Source: Sycobia sp. Sy_11 (taxonomy: Eukaryota > Arthropoda > Insecta > Hymenoptera > Epichrysomallidae). Taken from it: 64,000 nt of DNA. Below the pieces are notes generated by a model. It worked only from the letters and a program-made list of their open reading frames with translations. It searched no databases and was not told the DNA's origin. Where the stretch lies: NCBI GenBank assembly GCA_018907035.1, contig JACCIC010000052.1:992001-1056000 (forward strand). Direction: 5' to 3'. This document shows, piece by piece, positions 21,707-32,545 of the stretch (the stretch's first letter is position 1; the number at the start of each line of letters is the position of its first letter). The position numbers were made by a program, and so were the translations under genes.

Positions 21707-22249
21707 GTGGGGCCTTGAGTTTAGCTACCACACACGTCCTCGTGGTTGCGGATAGGGAAACGACTGCGCGCGGTCAGTCACGAAATAAGCACTTCTAAGA
21801 GTGACGAATAAGTGGCCGTGGACAAGAACTTCGAGCGAAAGTAGTGCTATTCGCCCGTCTACACACCCACTCATCATTCACACACCTACATATCTGTAAG
21901 ATAGCCGTACTCGGACTGGGGAGTATATCGGGAACTCTATAAACGAGTTTCCCACGAATGGTGGAGATGGAGACCCTATAAACGGGTAACTTCCAGGCGG
22001 GTTATGAATGAATGAGAGACCCTATAAACGGGCATCTCTCACGTATGAATGTGACCAGTTTGAGCGACGCTAAGGTCTTGCGGATGCAGTGATTACTTGT
22101 TGATTGGTGGGATTAGCTGAGAGGGAATCACTTCATGCTTATGTACGTTCCCCTTCTGGAGGCTACAGTTGTAAAACCAGGCACTCCTGGGCCGCCACAA
22201 GTAGGGGGCCCGAACCCAGTCTAGCCAGCATGGGAGGCTGCCCCACACA
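21707..22249 (+). other. Family A 5' untranslated region
   Basis: GC-rich sequence upstream of ORF1. A short motif recurs three times: ctctataaacgag (21945), ccctataaacggg (21973) and ccctataaacggg (22022), each in the context 'agaccctataaacggg'. Such iterated 5' UTR motifs may belong to an internal promoter, but that is inference. No TATA-type promoter can be claimed. Confidence 0.55.
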
Positions 22250-23780
22250 GTGGTAAGACGTCGTCAGACGTCAAATCTCGCTTCTCGTAGTAGTGCCGTA
22301 TGGTGTACGGATGGGACCCTGCTGCGAGCCATGGGGGAGGAACAGCCGAGGCCACCGGAATGTAGGAGGGCTTCAGTACTGGGGAGATTCAGGACGCTGA
22401 ACCGTTATCTCCAACAAGTGATCCTCCTGACAATCACAAATATAAAACATTTAACACAAGTTAATAATATAACCATGAAAGGTGATAACAAAATTATAGC
22501 AGGCTCTCGAGTGCCGTCTGCAAGCGACTCAGTAGAGTCAATGGAGCTTCCCGGTTCTCCTATCACACCAGTAGGCACCCTGACTGGTGTGACAGAAAAT
22601 GTTACAGGTAGCAGTATGAATGAAAGTGCGAATATTTATAGATCGCCGGCAACTTGGGAAGCTGCTGAATGTAAATTGCAGGAACAATTTTACACAATAA
22701 GCAGAGTCCTAAGTAAACTGATGGAAAGGACTTGCATACAAAAAAATGTAAGTCAAATAATAAAAAACGGTCTTAGTGAGATCAATGAAGCAGTGGAAAT
22801 CGGACAGTATGAACTCAAGCGAATGAGACTGCTCCGACAAAAACAGAAAGATAAAGGACGGAGTGAATGTGAGGAGGAAACTCCTCAAAAACGGAAAAGA
22901 GACCGTCAGACCCCTACTCCGGAGCAGGCGGCCGCACAACAGCGGACGACCGAGACCGAAACATGGGCGACGGTGGCCTCAAAACATAAAAAACCTAAAA
23001 CGACCGAGACGGACAACCAACCGACAAAAGTGCAGACAAAAACGAGACTCCAAGGTCGCGGGTCTGATCGTCCTAACCTCAAAGGCAGGGGAGGAGCGAT
23101 CATGATCCAGCCGGCTGAGGGACAGACGTACATAGGCGTGGTACGAACAATATGGCAAAAGGTGGATCCTGACAAGAGTAATACTCAAGTCAGATCAATA
23201 AGAAAGACAAAAGACGGCGCGGTACTTTTACAGCTGTCGAGACTGAACAACGAGACGGACCTCCGACGAGTTCTTCAAGACGCTGTCGGAGAGACTGGAC
23301 GTGTAAAAGATTTGACCTCCAGGGTGACACTGGAATTCCTAGACTTGGACTGTGTCACGACCGACGAGAACATCGCGAACGCATTAAAATCGGGAAACGG
23401 GACGGACTGCAGATCGTCGGCCCCATGTTTTCGACGTTAACAGTCGAGGACAGAGAATGGCGGTCTGCGATTTTGACGTAAAAGAGGCTACCAACCTCTT
23501 AAGGAAAGGGCGTTTTAAAATTGGGTGGCTTATATCAAGAATAAGAGCAAGGATACGCGTTTCGCGATGCTAGAGATGCCTCGGGTTCGGTCATGTACGG
23601 AAAGGCTGTAAAGAACTGGACAGACGAAGCTGCTGCTGACGATGCGGCCTCGAGGGTCATTCCCACAGTGACTGCACGAGTCGTGGGGAGTGTTTCCTGT
23701 GCACTGGGGATAATATCCGAGACAGGGGACACTTACCCGGCTCGTCCTCGTGTGCCGCGTTCAGGATAACACTAACAGAA
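22250..23780 (+). pseudogene. Family A ORF1 (gag-like)
   Basis: A 396-codon frame (22250-23440) opens near 22250; the ATG at 22475 (MKGDNKIIAG) is a likelier true start. A coiled-coil-like stretch (ECKLQEQFYTISRVLSKLME) precedes a Lys/Arg/Thr-rich linker and the conserved segment VRSIRKTKDGAVLLQLSRLN ... LEFLDLDCVTTDENI. After a frame change at about 23400 the zinc knuckles follow (CLGFGHVRKGC, CGLEGHSHSDC and CFLCTGD), with one in-frame stop. The protein would coat element RNA. Confidence 0.85.
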
Positions 23781-23802
23781 CAGAAGACAAAGACAATCAC
23801 AC

Positions 23803-24617
23803 AATGACGATGACGATACTCCAATGCAATATGAACGGGAGTAGCGTGGCAGACGTACTGCTCCCGCAGAATGCGGCGGAACTGGACATCGATGTGCTGA
23901 TTATCAATGAGTAATACAAAGACAGACGAATACCGATTTGGTTCGCAAGCAGCTCGGGCAAGTCCGCAGTTTGGCTACGTAGAAAGGGCGCGTCGAATAT
24001 CGTACGCAGCGGGACTGAGGAAGACTGTGTCTGGGTGACGGTCGCTGACATAACCTATGTCAGTGTTTACCTCAACCTAAACAGCAATGCCTCCGAGTAC
24101 GTGGCTAAACCTGGTAACGCGATCGTGGCGGGCGATCGAGTGGGGAATGCCCTTGACGAACAGATGGCGAAGACTGCTGCTGGAGATGGCCGCAAGGCTG
24201 GACCTGTCAGTAGTTCACGAAGGAACGATACTGACATACAGACGACCGGGGTATGGTAACTCCATACCAGATGTGACTCTGACCTCGGACAGAATTCGGA
24301 CTAGGATCAGGGCGTGGCGGGTGATCCAGGACTATACGGCCAGTGATCACCAGTACATTGCTTTCAAACTGACAGACGCGACGAGACAGACGAGGAGACG
24401 GGGCACAAGATCTACGGGGTGGACCCCAAACGCCTAGACATAGACGAACTCGAAAGGTATCTACAAAATAGAGAACCTCCCTTACGAGAGGTGCCTCAAG
24501 AGTTGACGAACCGGGACAGGGTAGAGGCCTTAGCGGCGGCAACGACTGGCTTTCTCCAGCGCCTATGCGATGCCACCATGCCCAGGAAACAGAATGTACG
24601 AAACAGATGACAAACAT
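23803..24617 (+). pseudogene. Family A ORF2: AP-endonuclease domain
   Basis: It begins MTMTILQCNMNGSSVADVL, the family start (LQ.N.N.S..A...L), then reads DIDVLIINE with an early TAA, LRRKGASNIV and EDCVWVTVADITYVSVYLN. The catalytic region near 24120 (AIVAGDRVGNAL) has lost the normal GDFNA..EWG sequence through a small deletion and shift. Then come GYGNSIPDVTLTSDRI and YTASDHQYIAFK (intact SDH). At least three frame changes make it non-functional. Confidence 0.85.
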
Positions 24618-24637
24618 ACTGGTGAACAGCCGAGATC

Positions 24638-26413
24638 GTGGATCTCAGAAGCAATTGTTTGAAGCTGAGACGGAAAGCTCAACGAGCTCGAAGTCGAGGT
24701 GTAGTGGGACTATTCTCTACGGAGTATAGTCGCACCAGACAGCGACTGAGATACGCGATCAATGACAGTAAGAAACGGTGTTGGACAAAACTAATTGACG
24801 AGGTGGACTCGGATCTCTGGGGCAACGGTTATAAAATTGTAACATGCGCCCTGGGAGGTCGGGGTCCGCCGGAACTACAAGACGCGAAAGTGATGAAGTG
24901 GATAGTTGAGAGACTTTTCCCAACCCATCCCAAGAGAACAGACGGGACAACTGAAATGACAGATATAGAGATCCCTCTCTTCACGCAGGAAGAGCTCCAC
25001 GGAGCTTCGAATGGGTTGAAGCCTAATAAGGCCCCGGGTCCCGATGGCATACGATGCCCTGAGGTATTACGGGTGGTTGCTTCGCGCCGCCCGGACATCC
25101 TTTTGGGTTTGTACAACGGGTGTCTGGTGGAGGGAGATTTTTGCAGGCTCTGGAAGGAGGCTCGATTGGTTCTCATCCGTAAATCTAAGGGGAAACCCGA
25201 TTTGCCTTCTTCATACAGGCCTCTCTGCCTACTAAATAGGCTAGGGAAGCTGTTGAAGCTACTGCTGAGACCCAGACTGTTACAGGGAAATAAAAACGCC
25301 GGAGACCTAACCGAACAACAACACGGATGTAGGAAAGGACGGTCGAAATCGGAGCTATAGGTGACGTGACGAACATCTTTAATGCGGTGAACAGGGGCTG
25401 TCATGCAACCAGATCACTGGTTCTGCTAGTGACCCTGGACGTTCGTAACGCCTTTAACTCTGCAAAATGGACAGAGATACTGAGGGCGTTAGAGTTGATT
25501 TTCAAGGTTGACTCCTACCTCCTTCGACGGTTTGTTGAGACTAGACATGCCCTCGGACGCGCATCTCATTGCCTATGCCGACGATGTGGCAGCCGTGATA
25601 GTCACACGCGACTATCACTTGATTCAGTTAGAGCTGAGTCAGGTCATGAGACACGTGAACGAATGGATGACAGATCACGGACTGCAGCTCGTGCTGCAAA
25701 AGACTGAGTTGTTGCTGCTGACTCGCAAACGTATAGAGACGGTAGTTCCGATGACGTTAGGGACGGAAAGACTGGAAACCAGGAGCGAAGTCAAGTACCT
25801 TGGCGTTGCCTTGGATACGAAGCTGAGCTTCTGGCCCCACCTACGAAACGCGGCGACAAAAGCAGCAGAAAAGACCAAGGCTCTAAGTAGACTGATGGCC
25901 AATACGAACGAACCGAAACAAATCGTTCGTAGACTGCTGATGAGCGTTACCCACTTGATTTCGCTTTACGGGGCGGAGGTTTGGGCCGACGCGATGAATA
26001 TCAGGAAACGCGCGAATGCCATGAAAAGTGTACAAAGGTTGGGCGCGTCAAGAATCGCATGTGCGTATCGTACCGTGTCTGAGAGCGCCGTTTTCGTGGT
26101 TGCTGGGGTCATTCCCATCGATCTGCTCGCGGCCGAACGGAAGCGAATTTACGAGCGGAGCCCGAACGTTGGAAGGGAAGACGCTGTGACTGAAGAACGG
26201 ACGAAGACCATCGAGACATGGCAGAGACGGTGGACGACGGACGAACGAGGACGGTGGACGAAAAGACTAATACCCGATATCGGCCTGTGGAAACAGAGGA
26301 AATACGGAGAGGTGGACTTCTACTTTACCCAATTTCTGTCCGGACACGGATACTTCCGTAAGTACCTCTGCAAGATGAAGAGGGTCGCCTCTTCAGAATG
26401 CAAGTACTGCTGA
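24638..26413 (+). pseudogene. Family A ORF2: reverse transcriptase and C-terminal region
   Basis: 24638-25360 covers the RT N-terminus: EELHGASNGLKPNKAPGPDGI, WKEARLVLIRKSKGKPDLPS and SYRPLCLLNRLGKLLKLLL. Then VTLDVRNAFNSAKWTEI (A box) lies near 25420. About 150 bp are deleted at about 25527 compared with copy 1 (loss of the QGS box). LIAYADDVAAVIV is the YADD box, VKYLGVALDTKLSFW follows, and LSGHGYFRKYLCKMKRVASS leads to a finger truncated by TGA at 26413. It is nonetheless the longest ORF2 here. Confidence 0.88.
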
Positions 26414-26900
26414 TGGGCTTGAGACGATGCGGAGCACACATTTTTTGTGTGCGAACATTGGACTGAGCCACGACTAGAGCTACAGACGAGGACAGAGGCA
26501 ATCACGCCAGAAAACGTGACGAAAATTATGATGACGGACGCGGACAGCTGGCGGTTGATCGCAAAATACGTTATGCATTTGCTTCAGAGCAATAGAGCAG
26601 ATGGATGTCTGGACGATTGAAAGTCTGTGAAGAATGAATGTAATATCGAGTATGCATGAGAATCTGGAATGGAAGATACGAACGTGAAATGACCACGCAA
26701 GGACTGCCGCCCAGGCTGAAGTAATGTGTATAACAGTTACGGGCTGGTGTCGGTGCAACACGGAGATATGTGTTTAGTGCTTAGTGACATGGGTTTTCTG
26801 TCGAGTCGCACAAACTCCGGTGGCCGTTTTTTTCAGGACCATCTTGCTGAACGATCATCCGAGATGCATAAACAGCATTCACAGACGCCGCAAAAAAAAG

Positions 26901-27416
26901 TATTATAATACAATACTTTAATAAAGGATAGATTATTAATAATCTATTTAATGAACTGATATTCAAATCATAAAATAATGATATAATTATTAAAGAAATA
27001 ATTAAGTAAATAATAAAGTATTGATAATATATAATTTCATTAAATAATAATAATCTTAATATTCAAGTTATATGAACAATTGAAGAAATTGTAAAAATTA
27101 ATTTTGATCTATTTAAATTATATCCTAACATAATTGTGTAAATTAATGAACTTATTATAATTATTAAAATAAAAGTTTTTATATAATTTTAAGTCTTAAT
27201 AAATAATAATTTAATAAATAAGATATAATTAATAATAGAATAATTTTTTGTAGAACACTTAAATAAAAATTATTTAATAAATTTCTATTTATTATTAATT
27301 TTAGATATCAATTTAAAAAAGGAGGTATTCCTAATTTAAATAATAAAGTTAAAATTAAAATTAATAAAAAAATATTTATTTCTGATATTATTATTATTAT
27401 TATTATACCTAAAAAT
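26901..27416 (-). pseudogene. NUMT: ND2 copy, 5' part
   Basis: Minus strand, mitochondrial code: LTLLFKLGMPPFLNWYLK, a typical hymenopteran ND2 sequence matching the LLKLGAAPFHFW block of other insects, then LLNNFYLSVLQKI (the QKIAP block) and SYLLNYYLLSLKI. The copy continues after the R1 element at 21706. The upper limit is where gag-like sequence begins. Confidence 0.8.
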
Positions 27417-27920
27417 ATGTATGTGCTAATACTTCGTAATCGCAAATCATCACTCTCGCGAAATGTCGGTTATCTGTTTCTCTTTTTAATTGGTATTGAT
27501 TGGCAGAGCTGGATTCAGTGTGGGCTCGGCCCTTCTCGCGTTTTCCGATGGATGACACTTGCAGTCGCGAGTATACACGTCATCGCGACCACAATATGAA
27601 CAACAGATTTTCTGCTGATTTGTGCACTTGAAGCGGTCGTGTACCGTCTGTTTTCATCTCCAGCAACACTTATTTCGGTCGTACACTGTAGCAATTTTAT
27701 TGTTATAATTATGTACACGAATTTCGGATTTTCTGGCTTTATATTCTGGTGTATGTGCAGATGTATGATTATTCGTACTTTTCTGTTTCTCACACTGTTT
27801 TTTTGTTTCTAAATATTCTTCTACTTGTTGTACAATATCTAATGTAGAGGTGACAACATCAACGCGAACGTGTAGGCGATATTCGGCGAGTATGTTGTAG
27901 TACATAGTTCCGATTCTTTA
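27417..27920 (-). pseudogene. gag fragment of a minus-strand LTR retroelement
   Basis: Minus-strand frames read EYRLHVRVDVVTSTLDIVQQ, similar to the end of Ty3/gypsy-type capsid domains (HPDYRLHVR..V.....LV..VEEYE), then after a stop a knuckle-like CSYCGRDDVYTRDC with Val where the zinc-binding His should be. It abuts ND2 on one side and the Penelope element on the other. The same element's leader, primer site and LTR probably resume at 31562-34313, so Penelope inserted within it. Family assignment is moderate. Confidence 0.55.
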
Positions 27921-27984
27921 ATTGTACTTTTGTCGACTGCTTATATACAAATTAATAAATATTTTTTCATTAGTCTTACAGTCC

Positions 27985-28219
27985 AATCAAATCAGTCGAA
28001 AACAATACGTAATAATATCAATACATATTTCGATTAACATTAATACATCAATACACAAAATAAAAATTAAATTAAAAATTATAATGACAGTCAGACTGTC
28101 CTTGTATACAATCACTCACGTAGATTAATCTGAAAATAAAATATTAGCTGAAAAAATTTTGTTAGTAAAGTGCAATCTGACTGTCCCCAACACCCTTACC
28201 TAATTGAAGATCCAGTCCT
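27985..28219 (+). repeat. Penelope terminal repeat, left arm
   Basis: Inverted partner of 31317-31561, with roughly 85-90% similarity by eye. It includes the simple AAATTAAATTAAAAATTATAATG stretch and ends with aagatccagtcc. Bases 27921-27984 extend beyond the inverted copy and match 241-310. Confidence 0.85.
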
Positions 28220-28410
28220 TTTTTTACGTTTCACGCTCGCTACGGCTCCTCATTAGGGACTAAACTAAACTTTATATGCGAACCTATATATACCTTATCC
28301 TCACTACCAAATTTCGTAAATTAAATCTAAATTCCCCCTCTACACAAATTGTTCAAAACCAATCAATTTAATAAGGAATGATAAATATTATCCAATTTAC
28401 TAGACTCTTA

Positions 28411-28757
28411 CATTAAATTCACATTATTCCGATTCCTAGAAATGTGAATACTTTCAAAACTCTCCATTTTATACTTATTATTAATACCATGTTCCAAAAT
28501 ATCCACGTTCACAAAATCAAAAGAATTTAAAAACTTTGAATAATGCTCTTTTAAACCGGTAGTAATATGTGAGCTACGTAAACTATATTTATGTTCATAA
28601 ATTCTCTTTTTTAAATATCTACCAATATAGTATTTATTAAAATCCATACAATTAATCTTGTAAACAACTCCTGATTTTAAATATAAACCATCCTTATCTT
28701 TACTATTATTAAATAACTTACTCAAATTATTGCTATTTTTAAAGGAAATTTGAATGT
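28411..28757 (-). pseudogene. Penelope GIY-YIG endonuclease domain
   Basis: The minus-strand frame reads GVVYKINCMDFNKYYIGR (the GIY...YIG core, here VVY...YIG), then LKKRIYEHKYSLR with the catalytic Arg region, and a downstream Glu in the ESFE segment. The domain nicks DNA to prime reverse transcription. The 5' end of this piece is cut off by the mariner TA junction at 28758. Confidence 0.85.
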
Positions 28758-28759
28758 TA

Positions 28760-30045
28760 TTAGGAGTGTGAATAAGTTTTTCCCGTTTTTTGTAAGAGAT
28801 GGCGCCACCAATACTGTGCGAGTATTCAATGGTTACATATATCATAATCAAAGCTTATTCATATGTCAACAATTCCATACTAACACATTAATTAAAATTT
28901 TTTCGCATCATAAATTTTTGATATCGTGAAAATGTCGAAATTTGAGGCGAGTCGACGTCATTTGCGGGAAGTTTCACTTTATTGGTTCAATTTGAAGAAA
29001 TCTGCTGCCGAGACGAATCGATTGCTTCAGGAGGCTTATGGGGAAGGATGTGTCGATGATTCAAGTGTTCGCGGATGGTTTCGACGCTTCAAAAGCGGTG
29101 ATTTCGACGTGGAAGACAAGGAGCGTTCCGGGCGGCCGCAAATCTTTGAAGATCGAGAATTGGCGACTTTGCTTAATGAAGATTCTTGTCAAACGCAAGA
29201 AGAACTTGCTGAAGCATTGGGAGTTGACCGAACAACCATTTCCAAGCGTTTGAAAGCCACGGGAATGATCCAAAAGCAAGGAAATTGGGTGCCGTACGAA
29301 CTGAAGCTGAGAGACGTCGAACGGCGTTTTTTCACTTGCGAACAGCTGCTTCAGCGACATAAAAGAAAGGGTTTTCTGCATTGTATCGTGAATGGTGATG
29401 AAAAGTGGATACGTTACGATAATCCGAAGCGAAGAAAATCATGGGGACTACCCGGCCATGCATTATCATCGACGGCCAAGCCAAATATTCATGGCGCCAA
29501 GCTCATGATCCGTATATGGTGGGACCAGCTAAGTGTGGTTTACTATGAGCTTCTGAAACCGAATGAAAGGATCACAGGCGAGGTCTATCGACGACAATTG
29601 ATGCGTTTGAGCCGCGCACTGCGAGAAAAACGGCCACAATACTCCGACAGGCACGACAAAGTTATTTTGCAACATGACAATGCTCGCCCACATGTTGCAC
29701 CGCCGGTGAAAACATACTTAGAAACGCTCAAATGGGAAGTCCTACCCCACCCGCCGTATAGTCCAGGCGTTGCTCCGCCTGATTACCATCTCTTCAGATC
29801 GATGACGCATGGCCTGGCTGACCAGCACTTCCATTCCTACGAGGAAGCCAAAAAATGGGTGGATGACTGGATAGAGGCCAAACCGGTCGAATTTTTTCGC
29901 AACGGGATTCGTATGTTGCCAGAAAGATGGGAAAAAGTTGTAGCTAGCGATGGCCAATACTTTCAATAATTCATTTGTAACCATTTTTTCACAATAAAGG
30001 CTCAAAATTTGAAAAAAAACGGGAAAGACTTATTCACATACCTGA
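28760..30045 (+). mobile_element. mariner DNA transposon, copy 2 (inside Penelope element)
   Basis: A 1286-bp element with TA at 28758-28759 and 30046-30047 and the same inverted repeats as copy 1 (ttaggagtgtgaataag / tcaggtatgtgaataag). It interrupts the Penelope coding sequence between GAATGTTA and TTTCTGAAAATT, which are contiguous at about 555-575 in the other Penelope fragment. It has one long ORF. Confidence 0.95.
28932..29969 (+). CDS. mariner transposase (open frame, altered near active site)
   Basis: 345 codons from the ATG at 28932 without a stop. The three catalytic aspartates remain (NGDEKW, HDNARPH, APPDYHLF). Neighbouring conserved residues changed, however: TGDE to NGDE, SPDVAPSDY to SPGVAPPDY, and GAKxMLCIWW to GAKLMIRIWW. 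Copy 1 and copy 3 keep the consensus at the first two of these sites. The protein is probably impaired, though the frame is open. Confidence 0.85.
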   Translation: MSKFEASRRHLREVSLYWFNLKKSAAETNRLLQEAYGEGCVDDSSVRGWFRRFKSGDFDVEDKERSGRPQIFEDRELATLLNEDSCQTQEELAEALGVDRTTISKRLKATGMIQKQGNWVPYELKLRDVERRFFTCEQLLQRHKRKGFLHCIVNGDEKWIRYDNPKRRKSWGLPGHALSSTAKPNIHGAKLMIRIWWDQLSVVYYELLKPNERITGEVYRRQLMRLSRALREKRPQYSDRHDKVILQHDNARPHVAPPVKTYLETLKWEVLPHPPYSPGVAPPDYHLFRSMTHGLADQHFHSYEEAKKWVDDWIEAKPVEFFRNGIRMLPERWEKVVASDGQYFQ

Positions 30046-30059
30046 TATATTTCTGAAAA

Positions 30060-31282
30060 TTTCTTTTAATTCTTTCAGATAATCTAACATATGGTAAGAC
30101 AATAATTTTCCCTCTGTTAACATCAACTCGTGCATTATGTCTATTCTCGGTATTATAAATGCCAAATAATCTCTCAGCAATTAATCTATTAATAAATTCA
30201 ATTGGATAACCATTATTAATGAAAGTTTCTCTTACTATCTGTAAATTATTTTGTCGAAAATCTTTATGTGATAATTTTATTGCTCTACCAATGACGCCTT
30301 TTAATGTTCCAATTTTGTTTCGGAATTGGTGGTGTGAATTAAAATCTAAAATTCCACCTTATTATTACTACATCTAATGACAATAATGTCCAGAAAACTG
30401 AAATGATTATTAACCTCAATCTCCCTTGTAAATTCCATTCTGTCATGTACAGAATTAAAAACATCTACCATTTCATCCACAAAAATTTCAGAACAATTAT
30501 AAAGATATCATCAACATATCTCTTAAATATCATTGGTTCAAAAAGAAATTTTGACAAAGCTATACTTTCTAATTGTTCCATAACTAAATTAGCTATAACC
30601 GGTGACAAAGGTGACCCCATTGGACATCCGTATTTTTGTTCATAAAATTTATTATCAAACGAAAAAATTGTGTTATTGAAAGCTAAATTAATTCCTTTAA
30701 TACATTCATTCATTGTTACTTTTCTATATAAATTAATTTCATGCCACTTCTTCTGTATAATATCATTTAACAATTCTAAAGGTAAATTTGTAAACAAAGA
30801 TAAGATACTACATCCAATGAAATTATCTGGTAGTTTTTCATAATAACAATATCTTTCATTTCATTGTAAAAACACCAACTATCCTTAATATAAGAACTAG
30901 TTTTTCCAACTATCTTAACCAATATATTAGATAAAAATCTGACAATATTATAAGTTGGGAAATTTAGAGAAGATATTATTATTCTAAATGTCAGATTTTC
31001 TTTATGAATATTGAAAAACCTATAACATTTTGCTACAGTACCATTTTCACATTTTAAATATTTATATGTAGTATCATTTATATATTCATTTCTTTTCCTA
31101 TTATTTAATAATTCTTTCAAATTATTTTGTAGCTTAATGATTTGTCGATTACCTATTATCAAATAAGTACTATCATCATTTAATATATTATTTATAATAT
31201 TTATGTAATCAATTTTATTGGAAGCTACAGTTACATTACCTTTGTCGGCCTTTTGGAACATTATCTTAGGGTTATTTCTCAA
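30060..31282 (-). pseudogene. Penelope reverse transcriptase domain
   Basis: From 31282 leftward: FQKADKGNVTVASNKIDYI, the N-terminal PLE motif, then YQIISLDVVS; after a shift near 30790, FTNLPLELLNDII, then YGCPMGSPLSPVIANLVME and RYVDDIFII (catalytic YVDD). After 30465 the frame breaks repeatedly, but IEFINRLIAERLFGIYN and RGKIIVLPYVR near 30060-30250 are recognisable. The protein would copy element RNA. At least four disruptions are visible. Confidence 0.85.
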
Positions 31283-31316
31283 AAAATTATTTGCGGTAAT
31301 TAATTCATGTATAAAC

Positions 31317-31561
31317 AGGACTGGATCTTCAATTAGGTAAGGGTGTTTGGAACTGTCAGATTGTACTTTACTAACACAGTTTTTTCAGCTAATATTTTAT
31401 TTTCATATTAGTCTAGAGGGGTGACTGTATACATGGACAATCTGACTGTCATTATAATTTTTAATTTAATTTTTATTTTTATTATTTTTGTGTATTGATT
31501 TATTAATGTTAATTTAGATATGTATTGATATTGTTACGTATTGTTTTCGATTGATTTGATT
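31317..31561 (-). repeat. Penelope terminal repeat, right arm
   Basis: Reverse complement of 27985-28219 with substitutions and a few short indels. It ends at gatttgatt, beyond which the two arms no longer match. Confidence 0.85.
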
Positions 31562-31968
31562 CAACCAGCTTACTCTGGGTTTTGCCATTTTAGCAGAATT
31601 TTAATTTTAATAGAAACAACAACAAAAATATACTGTATAATAATTTTAATTTTTCTGGAATGGAAAAAATAATTTCTTTTATTTTTTCTACGAGAAAATT
31701 ATTCGTTTAGTTTTCTATTTTCAAAACGGTTAATTTTATTGCAACTTTGATATATGTTATTTCATGCTTCGGCTGAACACGCCTTAGCAGCTAGTCATTC
31801 AACACGCCACTAGGCTCTATACACACAAATCGGAAAAATGCGGTTTTTTGGATAAATAATAACTTTAAAATTTCCGTTTAAAGAAATTATTTCGTTATTC
31901 TAAAAATAAGAAATTGAATTAAATATTAATTTTACGGATTTATTAAACTAGTCCCTGTTCGGGCGCCA
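31562..31968 (-). other. LTR-element leader with tRNA-Lys-type primer binding site
   Basis: Bases 31951-31968 read, on the minus strand, tggcgcccgaacagggac, the well-known primer binding site complementary to the 3' end of tRNA-Lys. It sits directly against the terminal 'ttaca' of an LTR (31969 upward). The remaining leader (31562-31950) is AT-rich and ends at the Penelope insertion. This fixes the LTR element as minus strand and the adjoining LTR as a 5' LTR. Confidence 0.8.
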
Positions 31969-32369
31969 TGTAACGCTTCTATCCCCCTCGGGATAGCTTA
32001 CGCGGTATTTTTCCAGGGTAATTTGAGAAGGGAGGAAGTATATTCGGAATTGGACTATGGATCGGGAAAATAATTTAACAACACAGTATATTTTTTTAAC
32101 AAAAAATAAAAATAAATTTATTCAAGAGTATTCTTCTATTGACAAGACTCTGAAAGAACCAAATAAACGAAAATAATTACTTAAGTGAAATAAATTAACT
32201 TAAAGCTAGATATATCTATTATCGTTCCTAGATTCGCGCTAGTTTCCGTGAAGTTTAATTAATACGGCGCTAGTTTCCGCACGGATACCCGGTACTATTT
32301 TCCACGCGGGGAATTGAAACGTGCTAGGTAGATTTTAATCTAGGTGTAAAACTAACGTAACTCTGCTTG

Positions 32370-32545
32370 TCTTTTGATGAGCGCCTCGCAACTAGGATCA
32401 AGAGTTAAGAGGTAATAGATTTTTACGGGATAAGAGAACTGCTGGTGTTTTGAGAAGCGCCTGGCAATCAGGATCATCTTCTCTTCAGGAAAAGTAAAAT
32501 TATTAACCATCTGTCTTTTGAGGAGCGCCTTGCAACAGAGATCAA
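32370..32545. repeat. Three degenerate 33-bp repeats in the LTR
   Basis: The motif cttttgatgagcgcctcgca + actaggatca at 32371 recurs as gttttgagaagcgcctggca + atcaggatca at about 32449 and cttttgaggagcgccttgca + acagagatca at about 32516. Spacing is about 65-78 bp. Only the core is conserved between units, which suggests a bound site rather than plain slippage, but this is inference. Confidence 0.7.

Larger units (their letters stand above)
21707..26900 (+). mobile_element. R1-clade non-LTR retrotransposon, family A copy 3 (near full length)
   Basis: A 5194-bp element has a GC-rich 5' UTR (21707-22249), ORF1, ORF2 and the 3' end actccgc/acgccgc-A8. The 14-bp target-site duplication tattataatacaat is at 21693-21706 and 26901-26914, inside ND2. 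This is the reference copy for family A in the window. It has stops, frame changes and one RT deletion, so it is inactive. Unlike copy 1 it has no transduced 3' sequence. Confidence 0.95.
27921..31561 (-). mobile_element. Penelope-like retroelement with inverted terminal repeats, split by a mariner
   Basis: A single minus-strand coding region with reverse transcriptase followed by GIY-YIG endonuclease, the order specific to Penelope-like elements. The ends carry about 240-bp inverted repeats (27985-28219 and 31317-31561), both containing motifs such as gacagtcaga and ttgaagatccagtcc. Terminal repeats in inverted orientation are known in this class. The mariner at 28760-30045 splits it; the uninterrupted sequence survives at 530-600. 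Removing it leaves about 2.35 kb. Frameshifts make it inactive. Confidence 0.88.

Noticed and set aside
32370..32545. Short spaced repeats considered as a CRISPR array
   Set aside because: Only three degenerate units, eukaryotic LTR context, no cas genes, irregular spacing.
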